This document shows positions 16,795 to 25,282 of a DNA stretch of 64,000 nt, piece after piece; the stretch's first letter is position 1; every line of letters begins with the position of its first letter. The notes beneath the pieces are model-generated. The model searched no databases. It had not been told where the DNA came from and saw only the letters and a program-made list of their open reading frames with translations. A program made the position numbers and the translations under genes. The stretch is from Planococcus citreus (lineage in GTDB: Bacteria > Bacillota > Bacilli > Bacillales_A > Planococcaceae), in NCBI RefSeq assembly GCF_003664125.1, contig NZ_RCCP01000001.1:1178001-1242000 (forward strand), given 5' to 3'.

Positions 16795-17622
16795 TTATTC
16801 ATTCTCTAACGTTACGACCACGACTTCGGGTAAATTGAAAACACGCAATGGAAATCCGCTATTTCCGAGTCCCCGGCTCAACACCAGCTGCGTATCACCT
16901 GATTCGAAGACACCTTCTGTCATGCTCGGAAACCAGCCCTGCCCTGGGGCAATCAAGCCGCCAAGTCCTGGAATGCGAATCTGGCCACCGTGTGCGTGCC
17001 CGGCGAAAACGACATCGATGCCTTCGCTTGCATAAGTCTCCAATTGTTCAGGCCGATGGGCAAGCAGCAAAGTAAACGCGTCGTTGAGCCCAGCTTCTGC
17101 GATGCTATTGCGCGTGAACTCCTCTTCGTGAAGATAAATATCCATTAACGGATCGTCGATGCCCGCAATTTGTATAGCTTCTCCGTCCTGTTCCCACATG
17201 AGTGATCGATTGCGCAACACTTCGACACCGCGTTCTTCCAAGGCTGGAACGATTTCATCATCCAACCGGTTTGATGACACTTCGTGGTTGCCGATGACAT
17301 AATACACTTCGCTCATCTCCACCAGCCCGTCGACAGCTGCCAAACTTCTCTCCAAATCGTAGCGGTCGCTGTCAATCAAATCTCCGGTAATGAAAATGGC
17401 ATCCGGATTCGCCGCTTCGACTTTATCCAACAAGGATTGCTGTTGATCTCCAAATTCAGCATTGTGAAGGTCCGATACTTGAACGATGCGTTTGCCGGCA
17501 AATGCATCCGGCACTTTGTCCGATTGGACCGAATATTCGGTCGTGACAATCCAGTTATTATTGACCCAGGCAAACCCCAGCACGAGCAATGCCACAAAAA
17601 TCAATGCAATCAGTTTCTTCAT
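16795..17622 (-). CDS. Membrane-anchored metallophosphoesterase (YkuE-like)
   Basis: A 275-residue calcineurin-like phosphoesterase with an N-terminal membrane helix (about 4-22). The metal-binding motifs are in order: VSDLHN, TGDLIDSD, GNHEVS, LAHRPE and GHAHGGQIR. Members of this group (YkuE-like) lie at the outer membrane face; substrate unknown. A possible structured element lies in the 200-bp upstream gap (17687-17757). Confidence 0.88.
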   Translation of the reverse strand: MKKLIALIFVALLVLGFAWVNNNWIVTTEYSVQSDKVPDAFAGKRIVQVSDLHNAEFGDQQQSLLDKVEAANPDAIFITGDLIDSDRYDLERSLAAVDGLVEMSEVYYVIGNHEVSSNRLDDEIVPALEERGVEVLRNRSLMWEQDGEAIQIAGIDDPLMDIYLHEEEFTRNSIAEAGLNDAFTLLLAHRPEQLETYASEGIDVVFAGHAHGGQIRIPGLGGLIAPGQGWFPSMTEGVFESGDTQLVLSRGLGNSGFPLRVFNLPEVVVVTLENE

Positions 17623-17686
17623 ATTTTATTCCTCAATTCGTTAGTATGGCCCGTGTGTCCATTGTATTGGCCACTACGAGTCCTAG

Positions 17687-17757
17687 TTTGGCATGCATAT
17701 TCTCCGCTTGAACGGCCAATCCACTGGAGCATAAAAGCTCTCCAGCGCTGCGCCAAA
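17687..17757. other. Unassigned intergenic hairpin element
   Basis: TTTGGC (17687-17692) can pair with GCCAAA (17752-17757). Inside, CTGGAGC (17724-17730) faces GCTCTCCAG (17737-17745). The nested stems lie in the 200-bp gap between the ABC permease and the phosphoesterase gene. I see no ORF, T run or known RNA family; it may be a repeat or a structured leader. Confidence 0.35.
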
Positions 17758-17789
17758 TCCTGTTCTTATTCTACCAGCATTCGCCCAAA

Positions 17790-17821
17790 AGAAAAGCAAT
17801 CAGCTAACCGCTGATTGCTTC
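17790..17821 (-). terminator. Terminator of the ABC-2 transporter operon
   Basis: GCAATCAGC/GCTGATTGC stem with a five-base loop and TTTTCTTTT after it in the minus direction. Confidence 0.75.
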
Positions 17822-18606
17822 TATACTTTCGTTTTTGCACGGTTTCTTTTCGAGAACCAAATGCCCAGTGCCGCCAGCCCTATCAGGCATACTAGCGAGA
17901 TCGCAAGCGTCCAGATCAGCGCTGTAACATCCGGTCCGATATCCAGGAAGGAAGCCGCGTAATTCGGAAGTTTCAATGGCGACCATTCCCAGCGGCTGCC
18001 GAACAGGCTGTCGATAAGCTGTAGAATAAGCAATGCAGCAAGCGTGAACCCGGCAGCCAATCCTGCATTTTGCATCGACGCGCTTGCAAATAACACCAAG
18101 GTCACGACCAGCACCATCCACAAACTATACGTCGCCGCAAACGCCAGGAACTCCCCGAACGGAACCGCTGAAAACAGCACAGCGGTGTAATAATAACCCG
18201 CCAAAAAACCGGCCCATACACTGATCAACGCCACTATCGAAGCCATTAGCCATTTACTGAGAAAATAGGATACATACGATAATGGCCTTACATATAAAAG
18301 AGTCGCCGTTCCATTTCTGCGCTCGCCAGCAATGCTCCCCATATAAGCGAGAACGAGGACGAGCATGCCGATCAGCTGGAATTGACCCATGACCGCAACC
18401 AGCAATTGTTCAGGTTCAGGATCCGGCAGTTCGATCACGGCACCATCCGGCAAACCGCCTGTGGCATCGAGAATCTGAGGAAGGTAATAATTCGATAAAG
18501 GTTCTGTGACGCCTAACAGAATAAAGACGACGGGAATCCAGAAAATCTTAAAATTGCGCAGGTTTTCACGCCATTCCTTCAATAGCAGTGTCGAAAATTG
18601 CTTCAT
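17821..18606 (-). CDS. ABC-2 type transporter permease (YxlG-like)
   Basis: A 261-residue membrane protein with six hydrophobic segments and the ABC-2 permease start TLLLKEWRENLRNFKIFWIPV. It overlaps the ATPase gene by 4 bp (ATGA type). Together with the PLDc_N protein upstream the order matches yxlE-yxlF-yxlG of the B. subtilis sigY operon, although no ECF sigma gene is present here. The substrate is unknown; export is likely. Confidence 0.85.
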   Translation of the reverse strand: MKQFSTLLLKEWRENLRNFKIFWIPVVFILLGVTEPLSNYYLPQILDATGGLPDGAVIELPDPEPEQLLVAVMGQFQLIGMLVLVLAYMGSIAGERRNGTATLLYVRPLSYVSYFLSKWLMASIVALISVWAGFLAGYYYTAVLFSAVPFGEFLAFAATYSLWMVLVVTLVLFASASMQNAGLAAGFTLAALLILQLIDSLFGSRWEWSPLKLPNYAASFLDIGPDVTALIWTLAISLVCLIGLAALGIWFSKRNRAKTKV

Positions 18607-19484
18607 TTTCCTGCCACCACCTTCAGGAAAATGTCTTCCAGGCTGGCGGTCTCTTGCTCGACCCCAACCACGGGCAGGCTTTTAACGGACAGGAAACGGA
18701 ACACGTCCTGCATGATCGGTCCTTCCGCTTTTACAGGCACAATAACTGCTGTGCCTTGAACGGCAGCTGGCCACGGTGATTCATGCATAAACCTCTCCGC
18801 AGCGTTAGTGTTTTCAAAGCGAATCCGGATTTGCGGGTCCGCATAGCGGCTGCGCACCTGGTTGAGGGAGCCGTGTTCCACGAGGCGCCCATTCTGCAGA
18901 AACAATAGCTGGTCTGTCATTTCTTCAGCATCATTCAAAATATGGGTGGAGTAAAGAATTGTCGTTTGGCCGAGCAGTGATTTCAATAATTCCATCACTT
19001 CCCTTCGCCCGGTCGGATCCAAGGAAGAAATCGGTTCGTCCAATAACAACAAGCTTGGCTGGTGCACCATCGCTTGCGCCAGCCCGAGCCGTTGCTTCAT
19101 GCCTCCTGAAAAACCGCCGATTTTCTTATTGGCCACTTGACCTAGCCCGACAAACCCCAATGTCCGTTCTGCTTGCTGGCGGGCTTTTCTGGAATCGACG
19201 CCGCTTAGCTTGGCAGCCATTTCCGTAAATTCCAAAGCGCTCAGCCATGGAAAGAATCGCGGATATTGAGGCAAAAATCCGATTGATAAGTTTTTCTTGC
19301 GCTGGATTTCTCCTGCACTCGCTTCCAAAAGCCCAGCAAGCATCGACAGTGTCGTGGTCTTTCCGGCACCGTTCGGGCCAATCAATGCCGTTGCACTGCC
19401 TTCTGCAAGCTCGAAGCCCAATCCATCCACTGCTTGTTCAGTGCCGAAGCGCTTTGTTAATGACCTGACTTCCAATACGTTCAA
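18603..19484 (-). CDS. ABC transporter ATP-binding protein (YxlF-like)
   Basis: A 293-residue ATPase with Walker A GPNGAGKTT, Q loop FLPQYPRFFPW, signature FSGGMKQRL, Walker B LLLLDEPISSLDP and H loop YSTHIL. I place the start at TTG 19484, preceded 5 bp by GGGAGGCGG. This TTG overlaps the TGA stop of the upstream PLDc_N gene (TTGA), so translation is coupled. Partner of the permease at 17821-18606. Confidence 0.9.
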   Translation of the reverse strand: MNVLEVRSLTKRFGTEQAVDGLGFELAEGSATALIGPNGAGKTTTLSMLAGLLEASAGEIQRKKNLSIGFLPQYPRFFPWLSALEFTEMAAKLSGVDSRKARQQAERTLGFVGLGQVANKKIGGFSGGMKQRLGLAQAMVHQPSLLLLDEPISSLDPTGRREVMELLKSLLGQTTILYSTHILNDAEEMTDQLLFLQNGRLVEHGSLNQVRSRYADPQIRIRFENTNAAERFMHESPWPAAVQGTAVIVPVKAEGPIMQDVFRFLSVKSLPVVGVEQETASLEDIFLKVVAGK

Positions 19485-19675
19485 TAATTCCGCCTCCCTA
19501 TGACAAAGTACAGAATCGGCCCGATAATATTCAGCAAGACGATGATTGCCGCCCACATCCACTTCGGACCGTTCGGATTCGGATTTCTGATCAAATCCAC
19601 CAATGCGAATATCATTAATGCTATCTGCAAAACCAAGATGGGCAGCACCAATAGAATTGTACGTTCATCCAACAT
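19481..19675 (-). CDS. Small PLDc_N-type membrane protein (YxlE-like)
   Basis: A 64-residue protein with two membrane helices around RNPNPNGPKWMWAAIIVLLN and a final FVIGRRNY. This matches the PLDc_N (YxlE-type) domain, found alone next to ABC-2 transporters. Start ATG 19675 after GGGGGGAA. First gene of the three-gene operon; in B. subtilis YxlD/YxlE act as negative regulators of sigma-Y, which is absent here. Confidence 0.82.
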   Translation of the reverse strand: MLDERTILLVLPILVLQIALMIFALVDLIRNPNPNGPKWMWAAIIVLLNIIGPILYFVIGRRNY

Positions 19676-19747
19676 GTCCACGTTCCCCCCTGCATCTTTT
19701 TTCTCTATTGTTATTTCGGTATGGCTGCCGGCTCTCCCTGCAACAGC

Positions 19748-19779
19748 AAAAAAAAAGACCGCAATCAGCGGTCTTTCCA
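19748..19779 (-). terminator. Terminator of msrA
   Basis: AAAGACCGC/GCGGTCTTT stem plus T9 in the minus direction, immediately after msrA and before the YxlEFG-like operon. Confidence 0.85.
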
Positions 19780-19791
19780 GCACTCATCAAA

Positions 19792-20463
19792 TTACCATTT
19801 CAGTTTAAGCAGCACTTGCCGAAGAGCATCACTGTGTCCTTTGTTGATCGGCCATCCGTTGATTTCCTCGAGCAATTGCTGCCGGCTGCCGAAGCCTTTG
19901 ACAAACCCGTTCAGCCGGGCAGCGAAAGTCGACGGTGTCAAAAGAGCCATCTCGGGATAAAGTTCTGCCAATTGCTCAAGCGCTTTCGGATAGCGTTTTA
20001 AATAATATTTCTGATGGCGCTCCTCCGCTTCCGTAAATCCGTCGAACGGCCGGATTTCTGTTTCAACCGGCTCGTTCAGTTGCTGCTCTTTTTCTACCTT
20101 CAGTTTCTCGATGATGTGCTTTTGCTCTTCGGAGTGCCAAAACAGCAAGGAAATGTATTGGCGCCCTTTGTATGCGTCGCGGTTCGGGTAATGGCTGCGC
20201 CAAAATTCCCTGATGATTTCTTCAAAGCGGATCTGACTAGGATCAAATGCCACTTGGATGGTTTCCGTATGGTCGCCCATCTGCCGGTATGTGGGATTGT
20301 CCGAAGTGCCGCCTGCATAGCCGGTCCGTGTCCGGATCACGCCAGGCAATGAACCGAACTGTGCATCGGGACTCCAAAAGCAGCCCATCCCGAAGGTTGC
20401 GGTTTCGAGATTCACTGTGTCCGGCAAGTCCTGTTCAAGTGCTGAAATTATTGTGTTCTCCAT
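19792..20463 (-). CDS. msrA: Peptide methionine sulfoxide reductase MsrA
   Basis: A 223-residue MsrA with the active-site motif GMGCFWSP (Cys28), followed by GVIRTRTGYAGGT and the GDHTETIQVAFDP segment. It reduces methionine-S-sulfoxide in proteins. No MsrB domain is fused and no msrB lies nearby. RBS GAGAGGAAC precedes the ATG. Own terminator, divergent from the isoaspartate methyltransferase gene. Confidence 0.95.
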   Translation of the reverse strand: MENTIISALEQDLPDTVNLETATFGMGCFWSPDAQFGSLPGVIRTRTGYAGGTSDNPTYRQMGDHTETIQVAFDPSQIRFEEIIREFWRSHYPNRDAYKGRQYISLLFWHSEEQKHIIEKLKVEKEQQLNEPVETEIRPFDGFTEAEERHQKYYLKRYPKALEQLAELYPEMALLTPSTFAARLNGFVKGFGSRQQLLEEINGWPINKGHSDALRQVLLKLKW

Positions 20464-20570
20464 ATGAGGTTCCTCTCCTTAAGAGCCGCCCTTTGTGCTT
20501 CGGGCCATTTTTCCTTATGATAGTAGCAAGGAGTCCATCAAACAAATCGAACGAAAGCAGGTGTATCTGC

Positions 20571-21155
20571 ATGACTGCACGTAAACAGGACATCACCGCT
20601 TATTTCCGCTCACTTGACCGGGGTTCGTTCATGGATCGCCATCAGCAAGATGCCGGGCGAGACGAAGCTTTGCCAATTGGATATGGCCAGACGATTTCAC
20701 AACCTTCACTCGTTTTGGAAATGACGGTTGCACTCGATCTCGAAGACCATCACAAAGTGTTGGAGATCGGCACAGGATCGGGTTTCCAGACAGCGCTTCT
20801 GGCAGCTTTTTCACGTGAAGTCTATACAGTCGAGAAGATTCCACAGCTAGCTGAGAGCGCAAAAAAGCGGCTCGAAGCGAAAGGGTTCGAAAACATCTCG
20901 TTCCTGCTGGGCGATGGCAGCCTCGGCTGGCCTGAACATGCACCGTACGACCGGATCATCGTCACTGCTGCCGCCTCGGATATTCCGAAAGAATTGGTGG
21001 ACCAATTGGCAAACGGCGGGCGCATGCTCATCCCTGTCGGCCATCAGTACAGCCAGGACCTTCTCGCCATCGACAAATCCAGCGATGGGAGATTGGAAAA
21101 GACAGCGCTTGAAGCGGTCCGGTTTGTCCCATTAAAAGGGAAGTATGAAAATTAG
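20571..21155 (+). CDS. Protein-L-isoaspartate O-methyltransferase-like protein
   Basis: A 194-residue SAM-dependent methyltransferase. It shows PIGYGQTISQPSLVLEMT, the PCMT-specific substrate motif, then VLEIGTGSGFQTALLA (motif I), YDRIIVTAAA and a late GGRMLIPVG. It should repair isoaspartyl residues in damaged proteins. A much longer frame is open upstream, but family length and the weak RBS (AGCAGGTG) place the start at ATG 20571. Back-to-back with msrA, both protein-repair genes. Confidence 0.88.
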   Translation: MTARKQDITAYFRSLDRGSFMDRHQQDAGRDEALPIGYGQTISQPSLVLEMTVALDLEDHHKVLEIGTGSGFQTALLAAFSREVYTVEKIPQLAESAKKRLEAKGFENISFLLGDGSLGWPEHAPYDRIIVTAAASDIPKELVDQLANGGRMLIPVGHQYSQDLLAIDKSSDGRLEKTALEAVRFVPLKGKYEN

Positions 21156-21176
21156 GGTATAGTAAAGTGACGAGGA

Positions 21177-21662
21177 TTAATCTCCATCTTTTGAAGCATT
21201 GCGCAAGACCGACCAGCCAAGCAAAAAAAGGAAAGCGGCTGTTCCGAGCCATAGCGATTCGTAGAAAACAGGGTCCCCAATGTCCCTGACGGTATGAAGA
21301 TTCAACAGCAGGCGGAACACCAGGCTGTCGAATATCAGCAACACGCCGCCTCCAATCAATGCACTGCCTGAAAAGCGCGCTGGCCAGAAGGCTTTTCGCC
21401 TGGCCAAATCGGCAGCGATCCATAGAGACAAAACCGTCAATGCCCAGCCGATGACCTGGTAAATTCCTTCCCCGGTCAAAATCGCTTGGGGGCCATTGCC
21501 TTCGTAGAAATGATGCCATTGCAGGAAAAAATGGAAAATGCTTTGCTCGAGCACTGAAAACATCCCGGCTCCGAACAATAAGCCCGCCCAAAAATTCCGT
21601 GAAGTGTGGACGCGCCGGTTTCTTGCTGTCGTAAGATCTGTCTTGCGTTCTGCCGAAACCAT
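21177..21662 (-). CDS. DUF2243 membrane protein
   Basis: A 161-residue protein with four membrane helices. The first contains FWAGLLFGAGMFSVLEQSIFH and is followed by FFLQWHHFY, the signature of the DUF2243 family. Function unknown. ATG 21662 follows AAAGGGGTG; the GTG at 21671 lies within this RBS. Confidence 0.85.
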   Translation of the reverse strand: MVSAERKTDLTTARNRRVHTSRNFWAGLLFGAGMFSVLEQSIFHFFLQWHHFYEGNGPQAILTGEGIYQVIGWALTVLSLWIAADLARRKAFWPARFSGSALIGGGVLLIFDSLVFRLLLNLHTVRDIGDPVFYESLWLGTAAFLFLLGWSVLRNASKDGD

Positions 21663-21823
21663 TCGATCCACCCCTTTTGAATTCCGTCCGTATCCGTTTT
21701 TCCATTTATACCCGCTCTGCCGGCCCCTTAATCGTTATTGGCCGTTCAGTGCATGGCACGCCCAATACAATAGACATTGCCCTATCCGGCAGACCAATTA
21801 CTTTACCCAAGGAGGCGAACCAT

Positions 21824-22528
21824 TTGCAGAATTCAAAAACCATGCAAAGTGAAATCGGCGGCTATATTTCAACCGTCATCCGCGAACACTTCGGGAAAGG
21901 CCCGACATCTGTATTCGTGATCGTGAAACCACCCTTTGTCATCGTCCACCTGAGAGGTTTCCTAAGCCCGACAGAAAAGATCCTGCTCCAGAAAAACGAG
22001 TTTAGGCGAGTGATGGAAATCCGCCATTTGCTGATCGAAGAACTGAAGCCAGATATTTGCGCTGCCTTCTCCCGTGCTTCTGGCGAAAAAGTCGAATCGA
22101 TTTATTCCGATTGGCATCTGGAAAACCAGACCGGCATGCTTATCGGGGTCATGGCTAGCCGGGATGCTGCAACTGAATTTGACTGGCAGTCTGACGCGAC
22201 GCAAGAAGCTCTCCACGATTCAGTCGTGGAAGCCAGCCGAAAAGCCGAAAAGAAACCCGAAAGCACCGAGCTGTTCTGGTTGAATGACCGGACCTTATTA
22301 ATCGAACGCACAGGCTTCTTGGTGGAGATCGAACGTGAGCTCATACGCAGAGGGTTGGCCGAAGAACTGAAACAAGTGAAACGGCCTCTCGAAAAGCGCT
22401 TGCTTTTGAAAGAAACCCCGTTCCCTGAACTACTTAAACGGGATATCCGCGAAATTTTCCTCGATTGGGAATTCTCGACGGATATCAGTTACATTCTCGT
22501 GCTTCTTGAACCGAATAAGCATTCTTAA
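21824..22528 (+). CDS. Protein with two tandem DUF2294-like domains
   Basis: A 234-residue soluble protein. The N-terminal half (about 8-115, IREHFGKGPTSVFVIVKP to YSDWHLENQTGMLIGVM) is a DUF2294 domain. The C-terminal half (about 140-230) repeats the same outline, ending FLDWEFSTDISYILVLLE. The start is TTG 21824, 8 bp after AAGGAGG; the ATG at 21842 is too far from any RBS. DUF2294 function is unknown. Confidence 0.8.
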   Translation: MQNSKTMQSEIGGYISTVIREHFGKGPTSVFVIVKPPFVIVHLRGFLSPTEKILLQKNEFRRVMEIRHLLIEELKPDICAAFSRASGEKVESIYSDWHLENQTGMLIGVMASRDAATEFDWQSDATQEALHDSVVEASRKAEKKPESTELFWLNDRTLLIERTGFLVEIERELIRRGLAEELKQVKRPLEKRLLLKETPFPELLKRDIREIFLDWEFSTDISYILVLLEPNKHS

Positions 22529-22532
22529 AATG

Positions 22533-22560
22533 AAAAAGCCGCCCAATTGGCGGCTTTTTT
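22533..22560 (+). terminator. Terminator of the DUF2294 gene
   Basis: AAAAGCCGCC/GGCGGCTTTTTT hairpin directly after the stop codon. Confidence 0.85.
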
Positions 22561-22571
22561 CTCTATCCAAT

Positions 22572-22763
22572 TTAACCGACAGTCGACTGTGCAGTTTGGC
22601 AGTACGGGCAATGTTCATATTCCTTTTCTGCCAAGCTCTCCACATACTCCATTTTATCGGTAAACTCCCGTTGATCTATAGGCGTTTGCAAAAAGCCACA
22701 ACTATCTCCTGCAAACTGGCTATGATGGATTTTTTTCGTTCGATGATCTACAAAATAACCCAT
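22572..22763 (-). CDS. Small CPYC-containing protein behind an attenuator-like leader
   Basis: A 63-residue hydrophilic protein ending in EHCPYCQTAQSTVG, a CxxC motif as in small zinc ribbons or redox proteins; another Cys occurs at about 22. No family recognised. Support for a real gene: RBS GGGGGG 7 bp before the ATG, and a leader with its own promoter and a terminator ending 18 bp before the start. That arrangement suggests expression depends on read-through. Confidence 0.62.
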   Translation of the reverse strand: MGYFVDHRTKKIHHSQFAGDSCGFLQTPIDQREFTDKMEYVESLAEKEYEHCPYCQTAQSTVG

Positions 22764-22780
22764 TACTGCTTCCCCCCTAT

Positions 22781-22890
22781 AAAAAAAGCCGAAAAGAGCC
22801 CCTCAAAATGAAAGGAATCTTTTCGGCTTTGCCTCCGGCGCTATGGTCCGCGGCATTTGACCTATTATATGCAGTTATTGCTATTCAATG
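22781..22890 (-). ncRNA. Unclassified leader RNA with terminal hairpin (putative attenuator)
   Basis: From the predicted start near 22890 the minus-strand transcript runs through a GC-rich folded-looking stretch (22832-22857, with CCGCGGACC and GCGCCGGAGG). It then enters a terminator (22781-22831, AAAGCCGAAAAGA stem, T7), and only 17 bp later the 63-aa gene starts. The hairpin has a T run only in the minus direction. I tried the common riboswitch classes from memory and none fits. Confidence 0.5.
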
Positions 22891-22896
22891 ATTCCT

Positions 22897-22925
22897 ATTG
22901 TACAGGAACACCTACTGTGTGGCAA
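22897..22925 (-). promoter_or_regulatory. Sigma-A promoter of the attenuator-like leader
   Basis: TTGCCA (22920-22925), 17 bp, TACAAT (22897-22902) on the minus strand; one mismatch in each hexamer. Confidence 0.65.
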
Positions 22926-22930
22926 AGAAA

Positions 22931-23140
22931 TCACTCCACGTGAAACCCCGCTTCTTTGATGAGACGGATGATCTGGCTTTCCTTGATCTTCGTTTCGTCC
23001 AGCTCCAGTTTGACTTCGCCATCTTTCACATCCACTAAAGCCCGTTCAACCCCTGGCTCATTCAGCAATAAATCTTCCAGTTCGTGAATCGGACGCTGTG
23101 ATTTCGCTTCCGCTACATAGATCGTCATTTTTCTCATCAT
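22931..23140 (-). CDS. HMA-like domain protein lacking the metal-binding CxxC
   Basis: A 69-residue protein with the ferredoxin-like fold pattern of heavy-metal-associated domains (MTIYVAEAKSQ, ELEDLLLNEPGVERALVDVKDGEVKLEL, IIRLIKEAGFHVE). The loop that should carry MxCxxC reads AEAKSQRP and has no Cys, so copper chaperone activity is unlikely. ATG 23140 follows AAGGAG. It is 34 bp downstream of topB and probably shares its transcript. Confidence 0.75.
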   Translation of the reverse strand: MMRKMTIYVAEAKSQRPIHELEDLLLNEPGVERALVDVKDGEVKLELDETKIKESQIIRLIKEAGFHVE

Positions 23141-23173
23141 CTGCACTCCTTCCTGTATATTTCCTGGGAAATA

Positions 23174-25282
23174 TTAAAACTTCATTGCCAATTTTCCCTC
23201 TTCCAATACGAGACTGGCATTGAATTTTTTACCGTTCTTCGATACGAAACCTTTAATGACCGGCGTTTTCCCTTTAGTGCATAAGTATTCGATGTGTTTT
23301 GCCGTTAACCTTTTTTTCAAAAACACCGCCGGGAATGATTGCTTGCAGCCATTGGCATGTTCTGTACAGCCGTATGAGCCTTTGCGGGAAACAATCGAAC
23401 CTTTTCGGCAGCGCGGGCATATTGCAATTTCCGCTCCTTGCAAAGCAGGCATCTGGTCCGGCATCCCGTTGCTGCGCAATTGCTCCGGCACATCTTGCAG
23501 CAGCTTCTCAATGAATTTTCCGATTGTGGCGAGGAACACTTCCGAGGAGCCTTCGCCTTTGCCGATTTTCTTCAAATAGCTTTCCCATTTCGCCGTCATT
23601 GACGGGCTCGAAAGCAAATTGCCTTCAATGGCTTGGCACAGCATGCGCCCTTTTTCAGTGACTGACACAATGTTTCTTTTTACTTCGATATAATTATGGC
23701 GCTTGATCGTTTCAATGATTCCGCTGCGCGTCGCTTCCGTCCCGAGCCCTTCCACTTCCTTGAGGATTTCGCTGTCGGCTACATCTTCCGCGAACTTCCC
23801 GCAGGTTTTCATCATGGCGATCAGCTGCCCTTCTGTATACGGCTTTGGCGGAGTCGTCATGCCTTCAACAATGGCAATCGCTGCTGCTACTTGCTCATGG
23901 AGTGCCAATTCAGGAAGCGGCGGATCCTGTTTCGCTTCTTTTGACGTCGGAAACAGCGATTTCCAGCCTTTATCGAGCTCTGTCCGGCCAGTTGTGTAAA
24001 ACTCCAACCCATTTACATCGGTCACGACTTTCGTTTCGGCATAACGGTAATCCCGGTGGAACATGCCGAGCGTCGTACGCATCACTTCTTCGTATAAATT
24101 CCGTTCGTCCTGCGGCAATCCTTCGATTTTACGGGCTGTCGGCAAGCTCTTCGTCGGGATGATGGCATAATGCTCCTGCACTTTTGTGTTATCGACAAAA
24201 CGCTTTTTCGGTATTTTCGATGCAATCGGAAACGGTGCATCGATAAGCTTTTGGTAACTCTCAACTTGGGCTGACAAATAGCCGAATTCCGCCGAGGTGA
24301 TATGGCGGGAATCGGTCCGCGGATAACTCACCAGTTTTTTCTCATAGAGCTTTTGCATCGCCGACAGCACTTTTTGCGGGCTGTATTTCCATTTCCGGTT
24401 CGCGGCTGCCTGCAGGCTGGATAAGGAATGTAGCGGCTGCGGCGGGATGTGTTTTTCCGCCGTCTTCAATTCTTTGATATGGCCTTGCGCTTTGCCGTCC
24501 GTCAACTCATGGACAGCCAGGAGCTCTTCCGCTTTTTTGCGCTCTTTCGCTTTCAGTTTGGCTTTTCCTTTATAGCTGCCTTTCGCGGCTTTGAATTTCC
24601 CTTCGATTTCGTAGAACGGCTCCGGCTTGAACGCCTCGATCTCCTTTTGGCGCTGATAAATCAAAAATACGGTTGGCGTCTGAACCCGCCCAATCGCAAA
24701 TACTTCGTGGATGCCGCGTTCTTGAAGCAGCAGCGAGTAAAGCCTTGAGCCGTTCATGCCGACCAGCCAGTCGCTGATTTGACGCGCCCGCGCTTCTTCG
24801 TACAGGCGCAAGTCTTCCTTGTTGTCGCGCAAATTGAGGAAGCCTTCGCGTACTTCATCAATTTCGAGTGAATTGATCCACAGCCGTTTGATTTGTTTGC
24901 CGCGCACGCCCGTCTGCCGGTAGATGCTGTAGAAAATATTCGAGCCTTCGCGGTCTACGTCGCAGGCATTGATGACGGTATCGGTTTCTTTCAGGAGTTT
25001 TTTGATGATATTGAATTGCTTCGATTTGCCGCGGGCTACTTGAAATTGGTATTCGACTGGCAGAATCGGCAAGGAAGCGAGCGACCATTTGCCCCATTTC
25101 GGGTCGTAGGCTTTCGGCTCTTTCAATTCGACAAGATGGCCGATGCCCCAGGTAATGAACGCGCCTTCTGGAAAGATCGGATTCGGCGCCATTTCCATAT
25201 AGCCTTCCCGCTTCACCGTCTTGAACGCATCGCCATACGCTTTCGCCTGGCTCGGCTTTTCGGCTACAATTACTGGTTTCAT
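23174..25282 (-). CDS. topB: DNA topoisomerase III
   Basis: A 702-residue type IA topoisomerase. TOPRIM begins VIVAEKPSQAKAYGDAF and includes NACDVDREGSNI. The catalytic Tyr lies in LVSYPRTDSRHIT. A C-terminal zinc-ribbon-like module has CPRCRKG and CTEHANGC. It decatenates and relaxes negatively supercoiled DNA. Start ATG 25282 after AAAGGAAG; the upstream in-frame start lacks an RBS. Confidence 0.94.
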   Translation of the reverse strand: MKPVIVAEKPSQAKAYGDAFKTVKREGYMEMAPNPIFPEGAFITWGIGHLVELKEPKAYDPKWGKWSLASLPILPVEYQFQVARGKSKQFNIIKKLLKETDTVINACDVDREGSNIFYSIYRQTGVRGKQIKRLWINSLEIDEVREGFLNLRDNKEDLRLYEEARARQISDWLVGMNGSRLYSLLLQERGIHEVFAIGRVQTPTVFLIYQRQKEIEAFKPEPFYEIEGKFKAAKGSYKGKAKLKAKERKKAEELLAVHELTDGKAQGHIKELKTAEKHIPPQPLHSLSSLQAAANRKWKYSPQKVLSAMQKLYEKKLVSYPRTDSRHITSAEFGYLSAQVESYQKLIDAPFPIASKIPKKRFVDNTKVQEHYAIIPTKSLPTARKIEGLPQDERNLYEEVMRTTLGMFHRDYRYAETKVVTDVNGLEFYTTGRTELDKGWKSLFPTSKEAKQDPPLPELALHEQVAAAIAIVEGMTTPPKPYTEGQLIAMMKTCGKFAEDVADSEILKEVEGLGTEATRSGIIETIKRHNYIEVKRNIVSVTEKGRMLCQAIEGNLLSSPSMTAKWESYLKKIGKGEGSSEVFLATIGKFIEKLLQDVPEQLRSNGMPDQMPALQGAEIAICPRCRKGSIVSRKGSYGCTEHANGCKQSFPAVFLKKRLTAKHIEYLCTKGKTPVIKGFVSKNGKKFNASLVLEEGKLAMKF

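Noticed and set aside
22832..22857. Known riboswitch class (fluoride, preQ1, ZTP, purine, c-di-GMP, guanidine) in the leader
   Set aside because: None of the conserved core motifs I remember could be matched, so it is left unclassified.
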